Of a DNA stretch of 64,000 nt, positions 7,517 through 16,424 are shown one piece after another; positions within the stretch are counted from its first letter, which is position 1, and each line of letters opens with the position of its first letter. Below the pieces are notes generated by a model. It was not told the origin of the DNA, searched no databases, and saw only the letters and a list, made by a program, of their open reading frames with translations. Source of the stretch: XYD12-FULL-36-8 sp964613805 (lineage in GTDB: Bacteria > Bacteroidota > Ignavibacteria > Ignavibacteriales > Ignavibacteriaceae); NCBI GenBank assembly GCA_964613805.1, contig CAZTJF010000011.1, positions 1 to 64,000 of the forward strand, given 5' to 3'. Position numbers and translations under genes: made by a program.

Positions 7517-8208
7517 TGAAAGAAATTTTTAATTTAATTAAACGTGGTTTAATCGTTTCCTGTCAAGCGGAAGAAGATTCAGCGTTCAATTCGCCTGAGG
7601 CAGTTACAATGTTTGCAAAAGCCGCTGTTCAAGGCGGCGCAGTTGGAATCAGAAGCGAAGGAATAGAAAAGACTAAAATGATTTTGAGAGAGGTTAATGT
7701 TCCTGTAATTGGTTTGCTTAAATCTAAATTTGAAGATGGGTTTGTGAAAATTACGGGAAGTTATCGCGATGTTGAGCAGCTAAAAAAAATTGGCTGCCAT
7801 ATAATTGCAGTTGACGGCACATTCAGAAAGCGTGAAGATTTACGAGGTCCTGAATTTATAAGCGAATTAAAAAGCAGATTTGATGCAGTTATAATGGCTG
7901 ATGTTTCTACTTATGCAGAAGGAATTGCGTGTGTTGATTATGGAGCAGATTGTATTTCTTCAACTCTTTCTGGCTACACTCCGGATACTAAATTTTATCC
8001 GATGGATAAACCCGATTTTGATTTAGTTGAAAAGCTGGCAAGAGATGTTAAAATTCCAGTACTTGCGGAAGGAAGAATTAATCGCCCCGAATTTGCATCT
8101 GTTATGATTGCAAAAGGTGCATGGAGTGTTGTAGTTGGAACTGCGATTACTCGTCCTAAAATTATTACTAGCTGGTATGTTGAAGCAATAAAATCGGGTT
8201 TACAGTAA
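7516..8208 (+). CDS. nanE: N-acetylmannosamine-6-phosphate 2-epimerase
   Basis: 230-residue TIM-barrel enzyme that converts ManNAc-6-phosphate to GlcNAc-6-phosphate. Typical NanE segments are LIVSCQAEEDSAFNSPE, GAVGIRSEG, VIGLLKSKFEDGFVKIT, IIAVDGTFRKRE and LAEGRINRPE, with Lys in LLKSK and the VVVGTAITRP phosphate loop. The ATG at 7516 overlaps the preceding TGA (GTGATGA) and has GGAG about 9 bases upstream; a GTG at 7513 is less likely. No sialic acid lyase or NanK kinase is encoded in this window, so the source of the phosphorylated sugar is unclear. Confidence 0.9.
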   Translation: MKEIFNLIKRGLIVSCQAEEDSAFNSPEAVTMFAKAAVQGGAVGIRSEGIEKTKMILREVNVPVIGLLKSKFEDGFVKITGSYRDVEQLKKIGCHIIAVDGTFRKREDLRGPEFISELKSRFDAVIMADVSTYAEGIACVDYGADCISSTLSGYTPDTKFYPMDKPDFDLVEKLARDVKIPVLAEGRINRPEFASVMIAKGAWSVVVGTAITRPKIITSWYVEAIKSGLQ

Positions 8209-8251
8209 AGTAAATCTTGAATGATGATTGTAATGTTAAGCTGTATTCACT

Positions 8252-8349
8252 GTCAGATTGAGCCTGCCTGTCGGCAGACAGGCTTGTCGAAATCTGATAC
8301 TTCTGTAAAAGACGTAACTCTTCGTCAGGCTCAGAGTGACATTCGAAGT
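8252..8349. repeat. Nested palindromic intergenic repeat
   Basis: The outer arms TCAGATTGAGCCTG and CTTGTCGAAATCTGA enclose an inner near-palindrome GCCTGCCTGTCGGCAGACAGGC (8262-8283). A second segment, CTTCGTCAGGCTCAGAGTGACATTCGAAG, follows at 8321-8349. The GAGCCTGTCGAAAT-type words suggest a dispersed REP-like repeat family interrupted by a second palindrome. It may also terminate transcription after nanE. Confidence 0.55.
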
Positions 8350-8384
8350 GCTATCATCTTATAAGTATTAATTAAATTTTTTGA

Positions 8385-9812
8385 ATGCAAAGTAAAATAC
8401 ATTTCGGTACAGACGGCTGGCGAGGTTTGATTGATTCAGAAGTGAATAATCAAACCATTGGCACTGTTGCACAAGCTTTTTCCGAATTCTTATGGAGTAA
8501 CAATAAAAATACATCGCTGAATGTCGCTGTTGGTTTTGATGGCAGAAAAAGTTCGCAAAAATTTGCAAGAGTTTTTGCAAGAGTTTTATCCGGCAATGGA
8601 ATAAATGCATATCTTTCAGAAAAAATAACTACTACACCAATTGTTTCTTATTACGTCCTCAAGCATAGTCTTAATGCCGGTGTTATGATTACTGCAAGTC
8701 ATAATCCTTCAAACTATAACGGAGTAAAATTTAAAGCACATTACGGCGGACCATTTTTTACTGAACAAACAAAACAGGTGGAAGAGTTTATTAGTCATAG
8801 TCTTGTCCAAGCTGATGATGATAAAATTTATCAAGTTGATTTTCTCGCAGATTATATCCAGCACATTGAAATGTTAATTGATTTTGATGCAATTAAGAAT
8901 GCTAAATTAAATATTGTGATTGATTCGATGAGCGGAGCGGGACAGCAGATAATTGAAAACATACTTCTTAAATACGATATACCTTCTAAAACCATTTTTA
9001 AGATTGCAGAAAAAGATTTTTCCGGACGGCTCGCTGAACCGATTGAAAAAAACCTGGCTCCTTTGCGTGATGAACTTCTAAAAGGAAATAATTATTCGAT
9101 TGGTATTGCAACTGACGGTGATGCTGACAGGTTAGGAGTAATGCTCGAAAATGGCAAATGGCTAAGCGCCCAAAAAACAATTCTCCTGCTTTGTGATTAT
9201 CTGGTAAATGGCAAAAAACTAAGCGGAAATATTGTGAAAACATCATCGGTAACAGATAAGCTGCGGACTGCATTTGAAAATGAAACTAGTAGAGTTCTTG
9301 ATGTTCAAGTTGGTTTTAAATACATCTGTGAAAAAATGATTTCAGAAGATGTTGCATTTGGCTGTGAAGAAAGCGGCGGTTATGCCATTAAAGGTCACAT
9401 CCCTGAAAGAGATGGACTGTTGTCAGGTTTACTATTTATTGAGATGCTTGCTAAATCCGGTTATAAAAAACTGAGTGATTTGCTCATAGAAAAAGAAAAA
9501 CAATTCGGTAATATTTTTTATGATCGAATTGATCTTCCCTTTACCAAATCTAATAGGAATGAAATTCTTTCCAATCTTTTTGCTAATCCAATATCTGTAG
9601 TCTCCAATTTTAAAGTGCATAATATCAGGGAGTATTATAGCAGCAGAAATATTGTGAATGGACTGAAGTTTTATCTCGAGGGAAACAACCGCTGGCTTCT
9701 GCTTCGTTCCTCTGAAACTGAACCAATGATTCGCATTTATGCAGAAGGTAATTCTTTGAATGAAGTTTCAGCATTGCTTGAATCAGGCAAAGAATTAACC
9801 CAAAAAAATTAA
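8385..9812 (+). CDS. Phosphoglucomutase/phosphomannomutase family protein
   Basis: 475-residue alpha-D-phosphohexomutase. The N-terminus HFGTDGWRGLID, the phosphoserine loop MITASHNPSNYNGVKFK (Ser of ASHNP), the metal loop ATDGDADRLGVM, the sugar-binding GCEESGGYAIKG and the C-terminal phosphate-binding RSSETEPMIRIYAE are all present in order, so the enzyme should be active. It interconverts sugar 1- and 6-phosphates; Glc, Man or GlcN specificity is not decidable here. It sits between nanE and a HAD phosphatase, consistent with processing sugar 1-phosphate released by the downstream GH94 phosphorylase. Confidence 0.88.
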   Translation: MQSKIHFGTDGWRGLIDSEVNNQTIGTVAQAFSEFLWSNNKNTSLNVAVGFDGRKSSQKFARVFARVLSGNGINAYLSEKITTTPIVSYYVLKHSLNAGVMITASHNPSNYNGVKFKAHYGGPFFTEQTKQVEEFISHSLVQADDDKIYQVDFLADYIQHIEMLIDFDAIKNAKLNIVIDSMSGAGQQIIENILLKYDIPSKTIFKIAEKDFSGRLAEPIEKNLAPLRDELLKGNNYSIGIATDGDADRLGVMLENGKWLSAQKTILLLCDYLVNGKKLSGNIVKTSSVTDKLRTAFENETSRVLDVQVGFKYICEKMISEDVAFGCEESGGYAIKGHIPERDGLLSGLLFIEMLAKSGYKKLSDLLIEKEKQFGNIFYDRIDLPFTKSNRNEILSNLFANPISVVSNFKVHNIREYYSSRNIVNGLKFYLEGNNRWLLLRSSETEPMIRIYAEGNSLNEVSALLESGKELTQKN

Positions 9813-9831
9813 ATATAGTTTTATTCATCGA

Positions 9832-11199
9832 ATGAAAAAGTTTGTAACCAAAAAAGAAGCGGCAGAATTTCTAAATGATTTAGGTGAGGAGTTCTCCATA
9901 ATCCAAAATCCTTCCTACATTCACCCCAATTATGAAGTTGTTCCTTTGGCTCCGAAACTGAACAAACCAACGAAGAAAATAGTCGCTGTTGTTATGGATA
10001 TGGACGGAACAACAACCACAACTGAAGAAATTTGCATTCATTCGCTCGAATATATGGTCAGAAAAATTACAGGCAGAATGAATAAAAGTGATTGGACAGG
10101 ATTAGATCATCGAAAAGATTATCCACATATTATCGGAAACAGCACAACAAAGCATGTCGAGTATTTAATTCGCACTTATAAAAATGAAATCAAAATAACT
10201 GAGCTTATAAAATCCCTCATTTTTGCCGCATTGTGGACTCTCCTAATCGGTAAAGATGAAAGCCGAAAAGAAGAAGTTAGAAATAATTTGCAAGGGCTTG
10301 GCTGTTCAGTATTGCTAAAGGATGATAAATATGTACACCTTAAAAAATCAAAGATCAAATCGTTTGAGTTTCTTCAAATCTCAAACTACTTTATTAAAAA
10401 ATATGCCAGCAAATTGGATCTTGGTTCCACTAATAAAATGATAAGAGCGGGAATTGATATTTACTATCAGCGTTATCACGAAATACTTCTTGAGATAACA
10501 AAAGGTAAATCAAGCAAACTTTCTCAAGAACTGCTCGGAAATAAAAATAAACACCTCATCGAGCCGCTGCCGGGTGTTGGAATATTCCTTGCACTCACAA
10601 AAGGATTGCTCGGAAATGAAGCCGGCAAACTTAGCAGCTTGATAATTCATCACTATCGCTTGAAGAATCTTAAAGCAAAAGATAAATTCAAAAAACTTGA
10701 AGTTGAAAGAATATTGCAAAAACTAAGCCGATATTTTACTGCTAATCCTATAAAGGTTGGTGTAGTAACTTCATCAATCTATTACGAAGCAAATATTGTA
10801 ATGTCAGAGGTGTTTAGAATATTGAAAGATGAAGTCAAGACGTGGGACATATCATCCTATAGAAAACAACAGATATTGGAAAAGTTTAAAAGCTACCAAG
10901 TTTATTACGATGGAATAGTTACTGCCAGCGATTCAAATGAAGTAAGATTAAAACCTCATCGTGATTTGTACAGCATTGCACTGCACAAACTCGCAGTTTA
11001 CAAGAATGATTTCGATAAAGTCATCGGCTTTGAAGACAGTGAGAGCGGTACTATCGCTATCAGAGCAGCGGGAATTGGTCGTGCTGTGGCTGTTCCCTTC
11101 TCAAAAACTGAAGGACATAATCTTGCTGCAGCAAGCTATATTGCAAAAGGCGGATTGCCTGAAATTATTTTGAGAAAAAATATTTATTTAAATCTGTGA
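9832..11199 (+). CDS. HAD-superfamily hydrolase with large insert
   Basis: 455 residues. HAD motif I is VVMDMDGTTTT (about residues 52-62), motif II is VVTSSIYYEA, motif III is the Lys of VRLKPHRD and motif IV is VIGFEDSESG, the beta-phosphoglucomutase-like phosphatase pattern. About 250 residues separate motifs I and II, far more than in the usual 220-residue enzymes, so the cap domain is greatly enlarged or fused to another helical domain. A sugar-phosphate phosphatase or mutase role fits its position between the phosphohexomutase and GH38 genes. Confidence 0.75.
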   Translation: MKKFVTKKEAAEFLNDLGEEFSIIQNPSYIHPNYEVVPLAPKLNKPTKKIVAVVMDMDGTTTTTEEICIHSLEYMVRKITGRMNKSDWTGLDHRKDYPHIIGNSTTKHVEYLIRTYKNEIKITELIKSLIFAALWTLLIGKDESRKEEVRNNLQGLGCSVLLKDDKYVHLKKSKIKSFEFLQISNYFIKKYASKLDLGSTNKMIRAGIDIYYQRYHEILLEITKGKSSKLSQELLGNKNKHLIEPLPGVGIFLALTKGLLGNEAGKLSSLIIHHYRLKNLKAKDKFKKLEVERILQKLSRYFTANPIKVGVVTSSIYYEANIVMSEVFRILKDEVKTWDISSYRKQQILEKFKSYQVYYDGIVTASDSNEVRLKPHRDLYSIALHKLAVYKNDFDKVIGFEDSESGTIAIRAAGIGRAVAVPFSKTEGHNLAAASYIAKGGLPEIILRKNIYLNL

Positions 11200-11213
11200 T
11201 AATTGGAAACTGA

Positions 11214-14003
11214 ATGAGAAAAGATAAAATCTTTCATGTAATATCGAACACACATTGGGATCGAGAATGGCGATTTCCTTTCCAGCGAAATCGTATGATG
11301 CTCGTTCAAATGATTGATAAGGCAATTGAAATTTTGGAAAACAATCCTGAATACAAAGCATATCATCTGGACAGCCAATCAATTGTTGTTGAAGACTATC
11401 TTGAAATTCGTCCTGAGAATAAAGATCGTTTCGAAAATCTTGTTAAACATAAAAGATTACTAATTGGTCCGTGGTACGTATTACCTGATGAATTTCTTGT
11501 CGGAGGAGAAAATTTAATTCGTAACCTTTTAATCGGTCATAAGGTATGTTCAGCATATGGAGGTGTGAGTAAAATTGGATACAGTCCATTTTCGTGGGGA
11601 CAAATTTCACAACTTCCGCAACTTTATAAAGAGTTTGGCATCAACCTTATAATGTTTTACCGCGGTGTTAATTCGCTTGATTCACCAAAAGCCGAATTTA
11701 TCTGGGAGGGTGCAGATGGCACGAGAGCTTTATCATCACGCTTTTCAACTATGCCAAGGTACAATTTTTTCTTTTATATCTATCGTCCTGTAATCCACAA
11801 TGAAAAGATTTCTGAAATTGAATACAAGTGGACAAGAGGCGGAACTCCATTTCACTTTGCTGATGGTGATTTTTTCAATGAAGATTATTTTCTAATTAAT
11901 TCCAATGATGAATTCTTTGAAAAAAATCTAAAGGAATCAGTTGAGGCAATAATTAAAAACCAAGCTGATGATTTTACAACCCCGCATGTTATTTGGATGG
12001 AAGGTCACGATTCTAGCGGACCGAATGAAAAAACAATCAGAATAATTCAAGACATAAAAAAAATCTTCCCCGAATTAGAGGTGAGACACAGCACACTTGA
12101 AGAATATGCTAAACTTTTAGAAGAAAGTGCTGATAAAAATAATTTAGTATTAGTTAAAAGTGAAAGAAGAAGCAGTCAATATGATATAAGAAGCGGAAAT
12201 CTTTATGGCTATACTACTTCTGCAAGAATGTATCTGAAACAGAAAAATTTTGAAACGGAAAAATGGCTTCAGTTTTATGCCGAACCTTTTTGCAATATTG
12301 CTTATATTCTGGGAAGTAATATTTCTCAAGAGTATCTAAAACTTGCCTGGAATTATCTCGTTCAAAATTCCTCACACGATTCCATTGGCGGATGCAGTCT
12401 TGATGAAATTCATGATGATATGATGAACAGGTACAAACAGTCAATTGAAATTTCCAAAGGTGTGTTTGATCAAGCTTGCAAATTCCTGGGGACTTGCATT
12501 GATACAACAAAATTTGCATCAAAGATTCCCGACAACAATCAAATCTATTTAACAGCAATTAATCCAACACAATTTTCACGCTCAGAAGTCATTGAAGCGA
12601 ATATTGACATTCCTGAAGAACTTAATTTAGGAGATTTAAAAATAGTAACTGAGAATGGTTCGAACGTTGATTTGCAAATCAACAACGTCAAGTTAGCTGA
12701 GCCTGTTCTCGAGCAGTTAATAAACCGTCCTCTGTTTTTCAAAATGAAAAGATATAACTGTCACATAAATTTAAAAGATATTCCTTCAATTGGTTTGAAA
12801 ACTTTTCAAATTATCCCCACAAAGAAGAATAAGAGGACTAAAAAAAGAAAACTTGTCCGCTTATCTAATGGCTTGCCGATTCTTGAAAATGATAACTTAA
12901 AAGTTCAGATAAATAAAAATGGCACTTTTAATGTGTACGACAAGATTAATGACATTAATATTGAAAGCTTGGGATATTTTTATGATGAGAGAGAAACTGG
13001 ACATGCATGGGTAAATATATCAGCAGAGCCATTCATTACTACACTCACGCAGAAACCAGAAATTAATATTATTCAAAAGGGAAATCTGTTCTCTGCAGTA
13101 AGCATAAAATACAATTGGAGGATACCAGAAAACAGATTAACTTCAAGCAAAAAGCGAATCAACAATTTGAGTGTTGTTCTTCATATCGAAGTTACTGTTT
13201 CATTAACTAAAGATTCAAAGAGAGTTGATCTGAAAATCAAACTTTACAATAATGCTGAAAACCACCGATTGAGAATAATGTTCCCCACAAATTTAAATGC
13301 TGATTATTCTTTTGGTGAAGGACAGTTTGATGTCGCTAAGCGTCAAACAAAAAGATTTGATACTAAAAACTGGGTTGAGCAGCCAATGTACGATTATCCC
13401 CTTCACCATTTTGTAGATTTGAACGATGGGAAGAACGGATGTGCTGTTATTGTGTCCGGATTGAAAGAATATGAGGTTTTAGATGATACCTCAAAAACTA
13501 TTGCTATAACTTTATTACGTGCTTTCACATATATCATTCAGCCAAGTTCAAAAGAAGATTATTCTCACAAGAAAGGATCGCAATGCCTTGGAACTCATGA
13601 GTACTCTATATCGTTTTATCCTCACAAAGGAAATTGGAATGGAGGAAAGGTTTATACACAAGCACTCAACTTTAATAATGATCTTCGTTTGTTTCAAACC
13701 GGAAAGCTAAAAGGTAACCTCTCCCCCGCTTCATCTTTCATCCAAATCGAACCTGATGATTTGGTGTTTAGCTGTTTTAAGAAGTCTGAGGATGAAGATA
13801 ACAGGTACATTCTAAGAATTTATAATCCAACAGAAAGAGAAGTTGAAGGACAAATTAAGTTTTTGTTCACACTGATCAGTGTTGAGAGAGTTTCATTGGA
13901 AGAAAAATTAATTTCGAGTGATTTACAGAAGAACAAACACTCTTTTAAAGTGAAAGTAAGAACAAAAGAAATTCAGACTTTTAGATTGTTGTTTGACAAA
14001 TAA
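11214..14003 (+). CDS. Glycoside hydrolase family 38 (alpha-mannosidase) homologue with altered active site
   Basis: 929 residues. The N-terminal GH38 barrel opens with VISNTHWDREWRFPFQ (zinc ligands His14 and Asp16) and later has VQNSSHDSIGGCSLDEIH (zinc-binding His). The strand that should carry the catalytic nucleophile and zinc ligand (PDPFGQ- or DPFG-type) reads GYSPFSWGQISQLPQLY at about 122-138, with no Asp. The C-terminal half is the beta-sandwich typical of the family. No signal peptide, so cytoplasmic. It is followed 4 bases later by a GH94 phosphorylase. It may be a divergent mannosidase clade using another residue, or a binding protein. Confidence 0.8.
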   Translation: MRKDKIFHVISNTHWDREWRFPFQRNRMMLVQMIDKAIEILENNPEYKAYHLDSQSIVVEDYLEIRPENKDRFENLVKHKRLLIGPWYVLPDEFLVGGENLIRNLLIGHKVCSAYGGVSKIGYSPFSWGQISQLPQLYKEFGINLIMFYRGVNSLDSPKAEFIWEGADGTRALSSRFSTMPRYNFFFYIYRPVIHNEKISEIEYKWTRGGTPFHFADGDFFNEDYFLINSNDEFFEKNLKESVEAIIKNQADDFTTPHVIWMEGHDSSGPNEKTIRIIQDIKKIFPELEVRHSTLEEYAKLLEESADKNNLVLVKSERRSSQYDIRSGNLYGYTTSARMYLKQKNFETEKWLQFYAEPFCNIAYILGSNISQEYLKLAWNYLVQNSSHDSIGGCSLDEIHDDMMNRYKQSIEISKGVFDQACKFLGTCIDTTKFASKIPDNNQIYLTAINPTQFSRSEVIEANIDIPEELNLGDLKIVTENGSNVDLQINNVKLAEPVLEQLINRPLFFKMKRYNCHINLKDIPSIGLKTFQIIPTKKNKRTKKRKLVRLSNGLPILENDNLKVQINKNGTFNVYDKINDINIESLGYFYDERETGHAWVNISAEPFITTLTQKPEINIIQKGNLFSAVSIKYNWRIPENRLTSSKKRINNLSVVLHIEVTVSLTKDSKRVDLKIKLYNNAENHRLRIMFPTNLNADYSFGEGQFDVAKRQTKRFDTKNWVEQPMYDYPLHHFVDLNDGKNGCAVIVSGLKEYEVLDDTSKTIAITLLRAFTYIIQPSSKEDYSHKKGSQCLGTHEYSISFYPHKGNWNGGKVYTQALNFNNDLRLFQTGKLKGNLSPASSFIQIEPDDLVFSCFKKSEDEDNRYILRIYNPTEREVEGQIKFLFTLISVERVSLEEKLISSDLQKNKHSFKVKVRTKEIQTFRLLFDK

Positions 14004-14007
14004 ACAC

Positions 14008-16422
14008 ATGAGATATCCAATCATGAAAAACAAATACGGTTATTTCTCTGACGACTACAGAGAATTCATCATTACAAACCCACGAACACCTCGTCCTTGG
14101 TTCAACTACATGTGGAATGAACACTATGCAGGACTAATTTCACACACAGGCGGCGGCTTCAGTTTTCTTGAAACTCCAAGAGATAATCGCTTAACACGTA
14201 TGAGGTATAACTGTCTTCCTTGGGATAGACCCGGAAGGTATGTAATAGTTAAAGATACTAAGGCAGGTAAATACTGGTCACTAAGCTGGGCTCCAACTAC
14301 AGATCGTGATTACAAAAAGTATGAATGTCATCATGGACAGGGTTACACCAAGATAATTACAGAATATGAAAACATTTTTGGTGAAATAACATATTTTGTT
14401 CCCACTGACACTAACTGTGAGATTTGGAAAGTAAAACTCACCAATCTTTCCAACGAAAAGCGAAAGCTCGAAGTTTATTCCTTTACCGAATTACTGATGG
14501 GAAATGCGCTCAACGATTTAATCAATCAACCCAACGATAAGCACTTCACCGATGTACATTTCGACAAAGAACATGATGCCTTAGTAGCGACTCGTCGTTA
14601 CTGGGTATTAAACAGAAGAGTTTCAGTTGCTCAACCGAATATTGATTGGAAGTACAATATACTTTTTACCCAAAATTTACCAATCACGGGTTTTGATTGC
14701 AGCTTAGAAAATTTCATAGGGAGATGGAGATCAGAAACGAATCCTGAAAGTATTGAAACTGGTGAAATGAAAAACACTGAGATAACTTCCGGAGACCCAA
14801 TCGCTGCTTTACAATCTAAGCTTGAGTTGGATGCTAAATCAGAAATTAATTTTTCAGTACTCATGGCTGTTGTACCTAAAAGTGTCAAATCTCCGTTTAA
14901 AAAGCTTAAGTGGAATGAATTAAGAGATAATAAAGTCATAGAAGAAAAATTTAATGCACTAAAGGCAAAGTGGGATAATCATCTTTCAGTTGTGAAAGTA
15001 AAAACACCAGATGAAAAATTCAATGCAATGCTTAACGTTTGGAATCAGTATCAAGCCGCAGTTACATTTGACATGGCTCGCAATTCAGGTTACTATCATG
15101 GTGGACTTCTTTTCGGAACTGGCATGCGCGATCAGTTTCAAGATATTCTAGGTGTTGTAATGGTTGATCCTAAACGTGTTAGAGAAAGATTGCTAAATGC
15201 ATTAATATTTCAATTCAAGGATGGTTCGACTCTTCACAACTTTTTCAAACTTACAGATTGGGGCGAAAAAACAAATCACTCTGATACACCGCTTTGGATT
15301 CCATTTGGAATTATTGAATACTTAATTGAGACCGCCGACTTTACAATCTTAAATGAAAAAGTTAATTACTATGATAGCGGAATTGGAACTGTTTATCAGC
15401 ATCTTGTAAAAGCGATTGAATTCTGTTTATCAACCAGAACTACACGAGGACTTCCTAAAATCATGAATGGCGACTGGAATGATACTCTCGATCATGTTGG
15501 GCCACAAGGAAAAGGTGAAACGGTTTGGGGTGCATTTTTCCTTGCTTATGTAATGAGAAAATCATTTGATCTTCTTGAACATCAGAAAGATTTCAATACA
15601 TTATTGCGTTGGAGAAAAGAATATGAGAATATCGGAAAAGTTGTAAACAAAGTAGCGTGGGATGGTGAGTGGTACATTCGAGCTTTTAAAGATGACGGCA
15701 GCCCTCTCGGAACTAAAAGAGCAAAACAAGGAAAAATATTCATTAACTCTCAAACATGGAGCGTTATTTCAGGATTAGCCCCCAAAGATACAGCAGATAA
15801 GGTGCTGAAGTCCGTTCGAAAATATTTAGCTAAGCCAAATGGAATACAAATTTGTTGGCCCTCTTATACTGAAATTGAAGACAATGTTGGTTTGATTAGC
15901 CGCTGCGTTCCTGGCAAGAAGGAAAATGGAGCAATCTTTAATCATGCATCATCGTGGTTTGTACTTGCTTCCATTATGAACGGTGATGCAGATTTTGCTT
16001 ATGAAATTTATAAACGAATGCTTCCTTTGAATTCCTCAGAAAGGATTGATCGTTACGAGGTTGAACCATATGTGTATGCAGAATATATTACAAGTCCAGA
16101 TCATCCAACTGAAGGACAAGCAAGCCACTCGTGGCTGACTGGTACGGCAGTTTGGATGCTTAGAATCGGGCTTGATCACATACTCGGTTTCCAAACAACT
16201 TTCGACGGTGTGAGAATTTCACCTAACATTCCTTCTCATTGGAAAGAATTTTATGCAGAAAGAAAATTTAGAGGAAAGTTGATAAAGCTGCATGTGAATA
16301 ATCCACATGGGAACAACAGCGGTGTGCGGGATATTTCCGTAAATGGCGGAAAGCTGACTTCAAACTTTATCAATCCTAAAAAATACAAGAGTCAAATTCT
16401 CGAAGTTGAAGTGATTATCTAA
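14008..16422 (+). CDS. Glycoside hydrolase family 94 phosphorylase
   Basis: 804 residues from the ATG at 14008; a TTG at 13993 and an ATG at 14023 are alternatives. GH94 features: the N-terminal beta-sandwich with YMWNEHYAGLISHTGGGFSF, the (alpha/alpha)6 catalytic domain with GTGMRDQFQDILG, SDTPLWIPFGIIEY and KIMNGDWNDTLDHVGPQ, whose Asp (about residue 490) is the expected general acid, and the late EPYVYAEYI...GQASHSWLTGTAVWM block. The family cleaves beta-linked disaccharides with phosphate, yielding sugar 1-phosphate. Which disaccharide is not readable; the GH38 neighbour hints at a mannose-containing substrate. Cytoplasmic. Confidence 0.88.
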   Translation: MRYPIMKNKYGYFSDDYREFIITNPRTPRPWFNYMWNEHYAGLISHTGGGFSFLETPRDNRLTRMRYNCLPWDRPGRYVIVKDTKAGKYWSLSWAPTTDRDYKKYECHHGQGYTKIITEYENIFGEITYFVPTDTNCEIWKVKLTNLSNEKRKLEVYSFTELLMGNALNDLINQPNDKHFTDVHFDKEHDALVATRRYWVLNRRVSVAQPNIDWKYNILFTQNLPITGFDCSLENFIGRWRSETNPESIETGEMKNTEITSGDPIAALQSKLELDAKSEINFSVLMAVVPKSVKSPFKKLKWNELRDNKVIEEKFNALKAKWDNHLSVVKVKTPDEKFNAMLNVWNQYQAAVTFDMARNSGYYHGGLLFGTGMRDQFQDILGVVMVDPKRVRERLLNALIFQFKDGSTLHNFFKLTDWGEKTNHSDTPLWIPFGIIEYLIETADFTILNEKVNYYDSGIGTVYQHLVKAIEFCLSTRTTRGLPKIMNGDWNDTLDHVGPQGKGETVWGAFFLAYVMRKSFDLLEHQKDFNTLLRWRKEYENIGKVVNKVAWDGEWYIRAFKDDGSPLGTKRAKQGKIFINSQTWSVISGLAPKDTADKVLKSVRKYLAKPNGIQICWPSYTEIEDNVGLISRCVPGKKENGAIFNHASSWFVLASIMNGDADFAYEIYKRMLPLNSSERIDRYEVEPYVYAEYITSPDHPTEGQASHSWLTGTAVWMLRIGLDHILGFQTTFDGVRISPNIPSHWKEFYAERKFRGKLIKLHVNNPHGNNSGVRDISVNGGKLTSNFINPKKYKSQILEVEVII

Positions 16423-16424
16423 AA

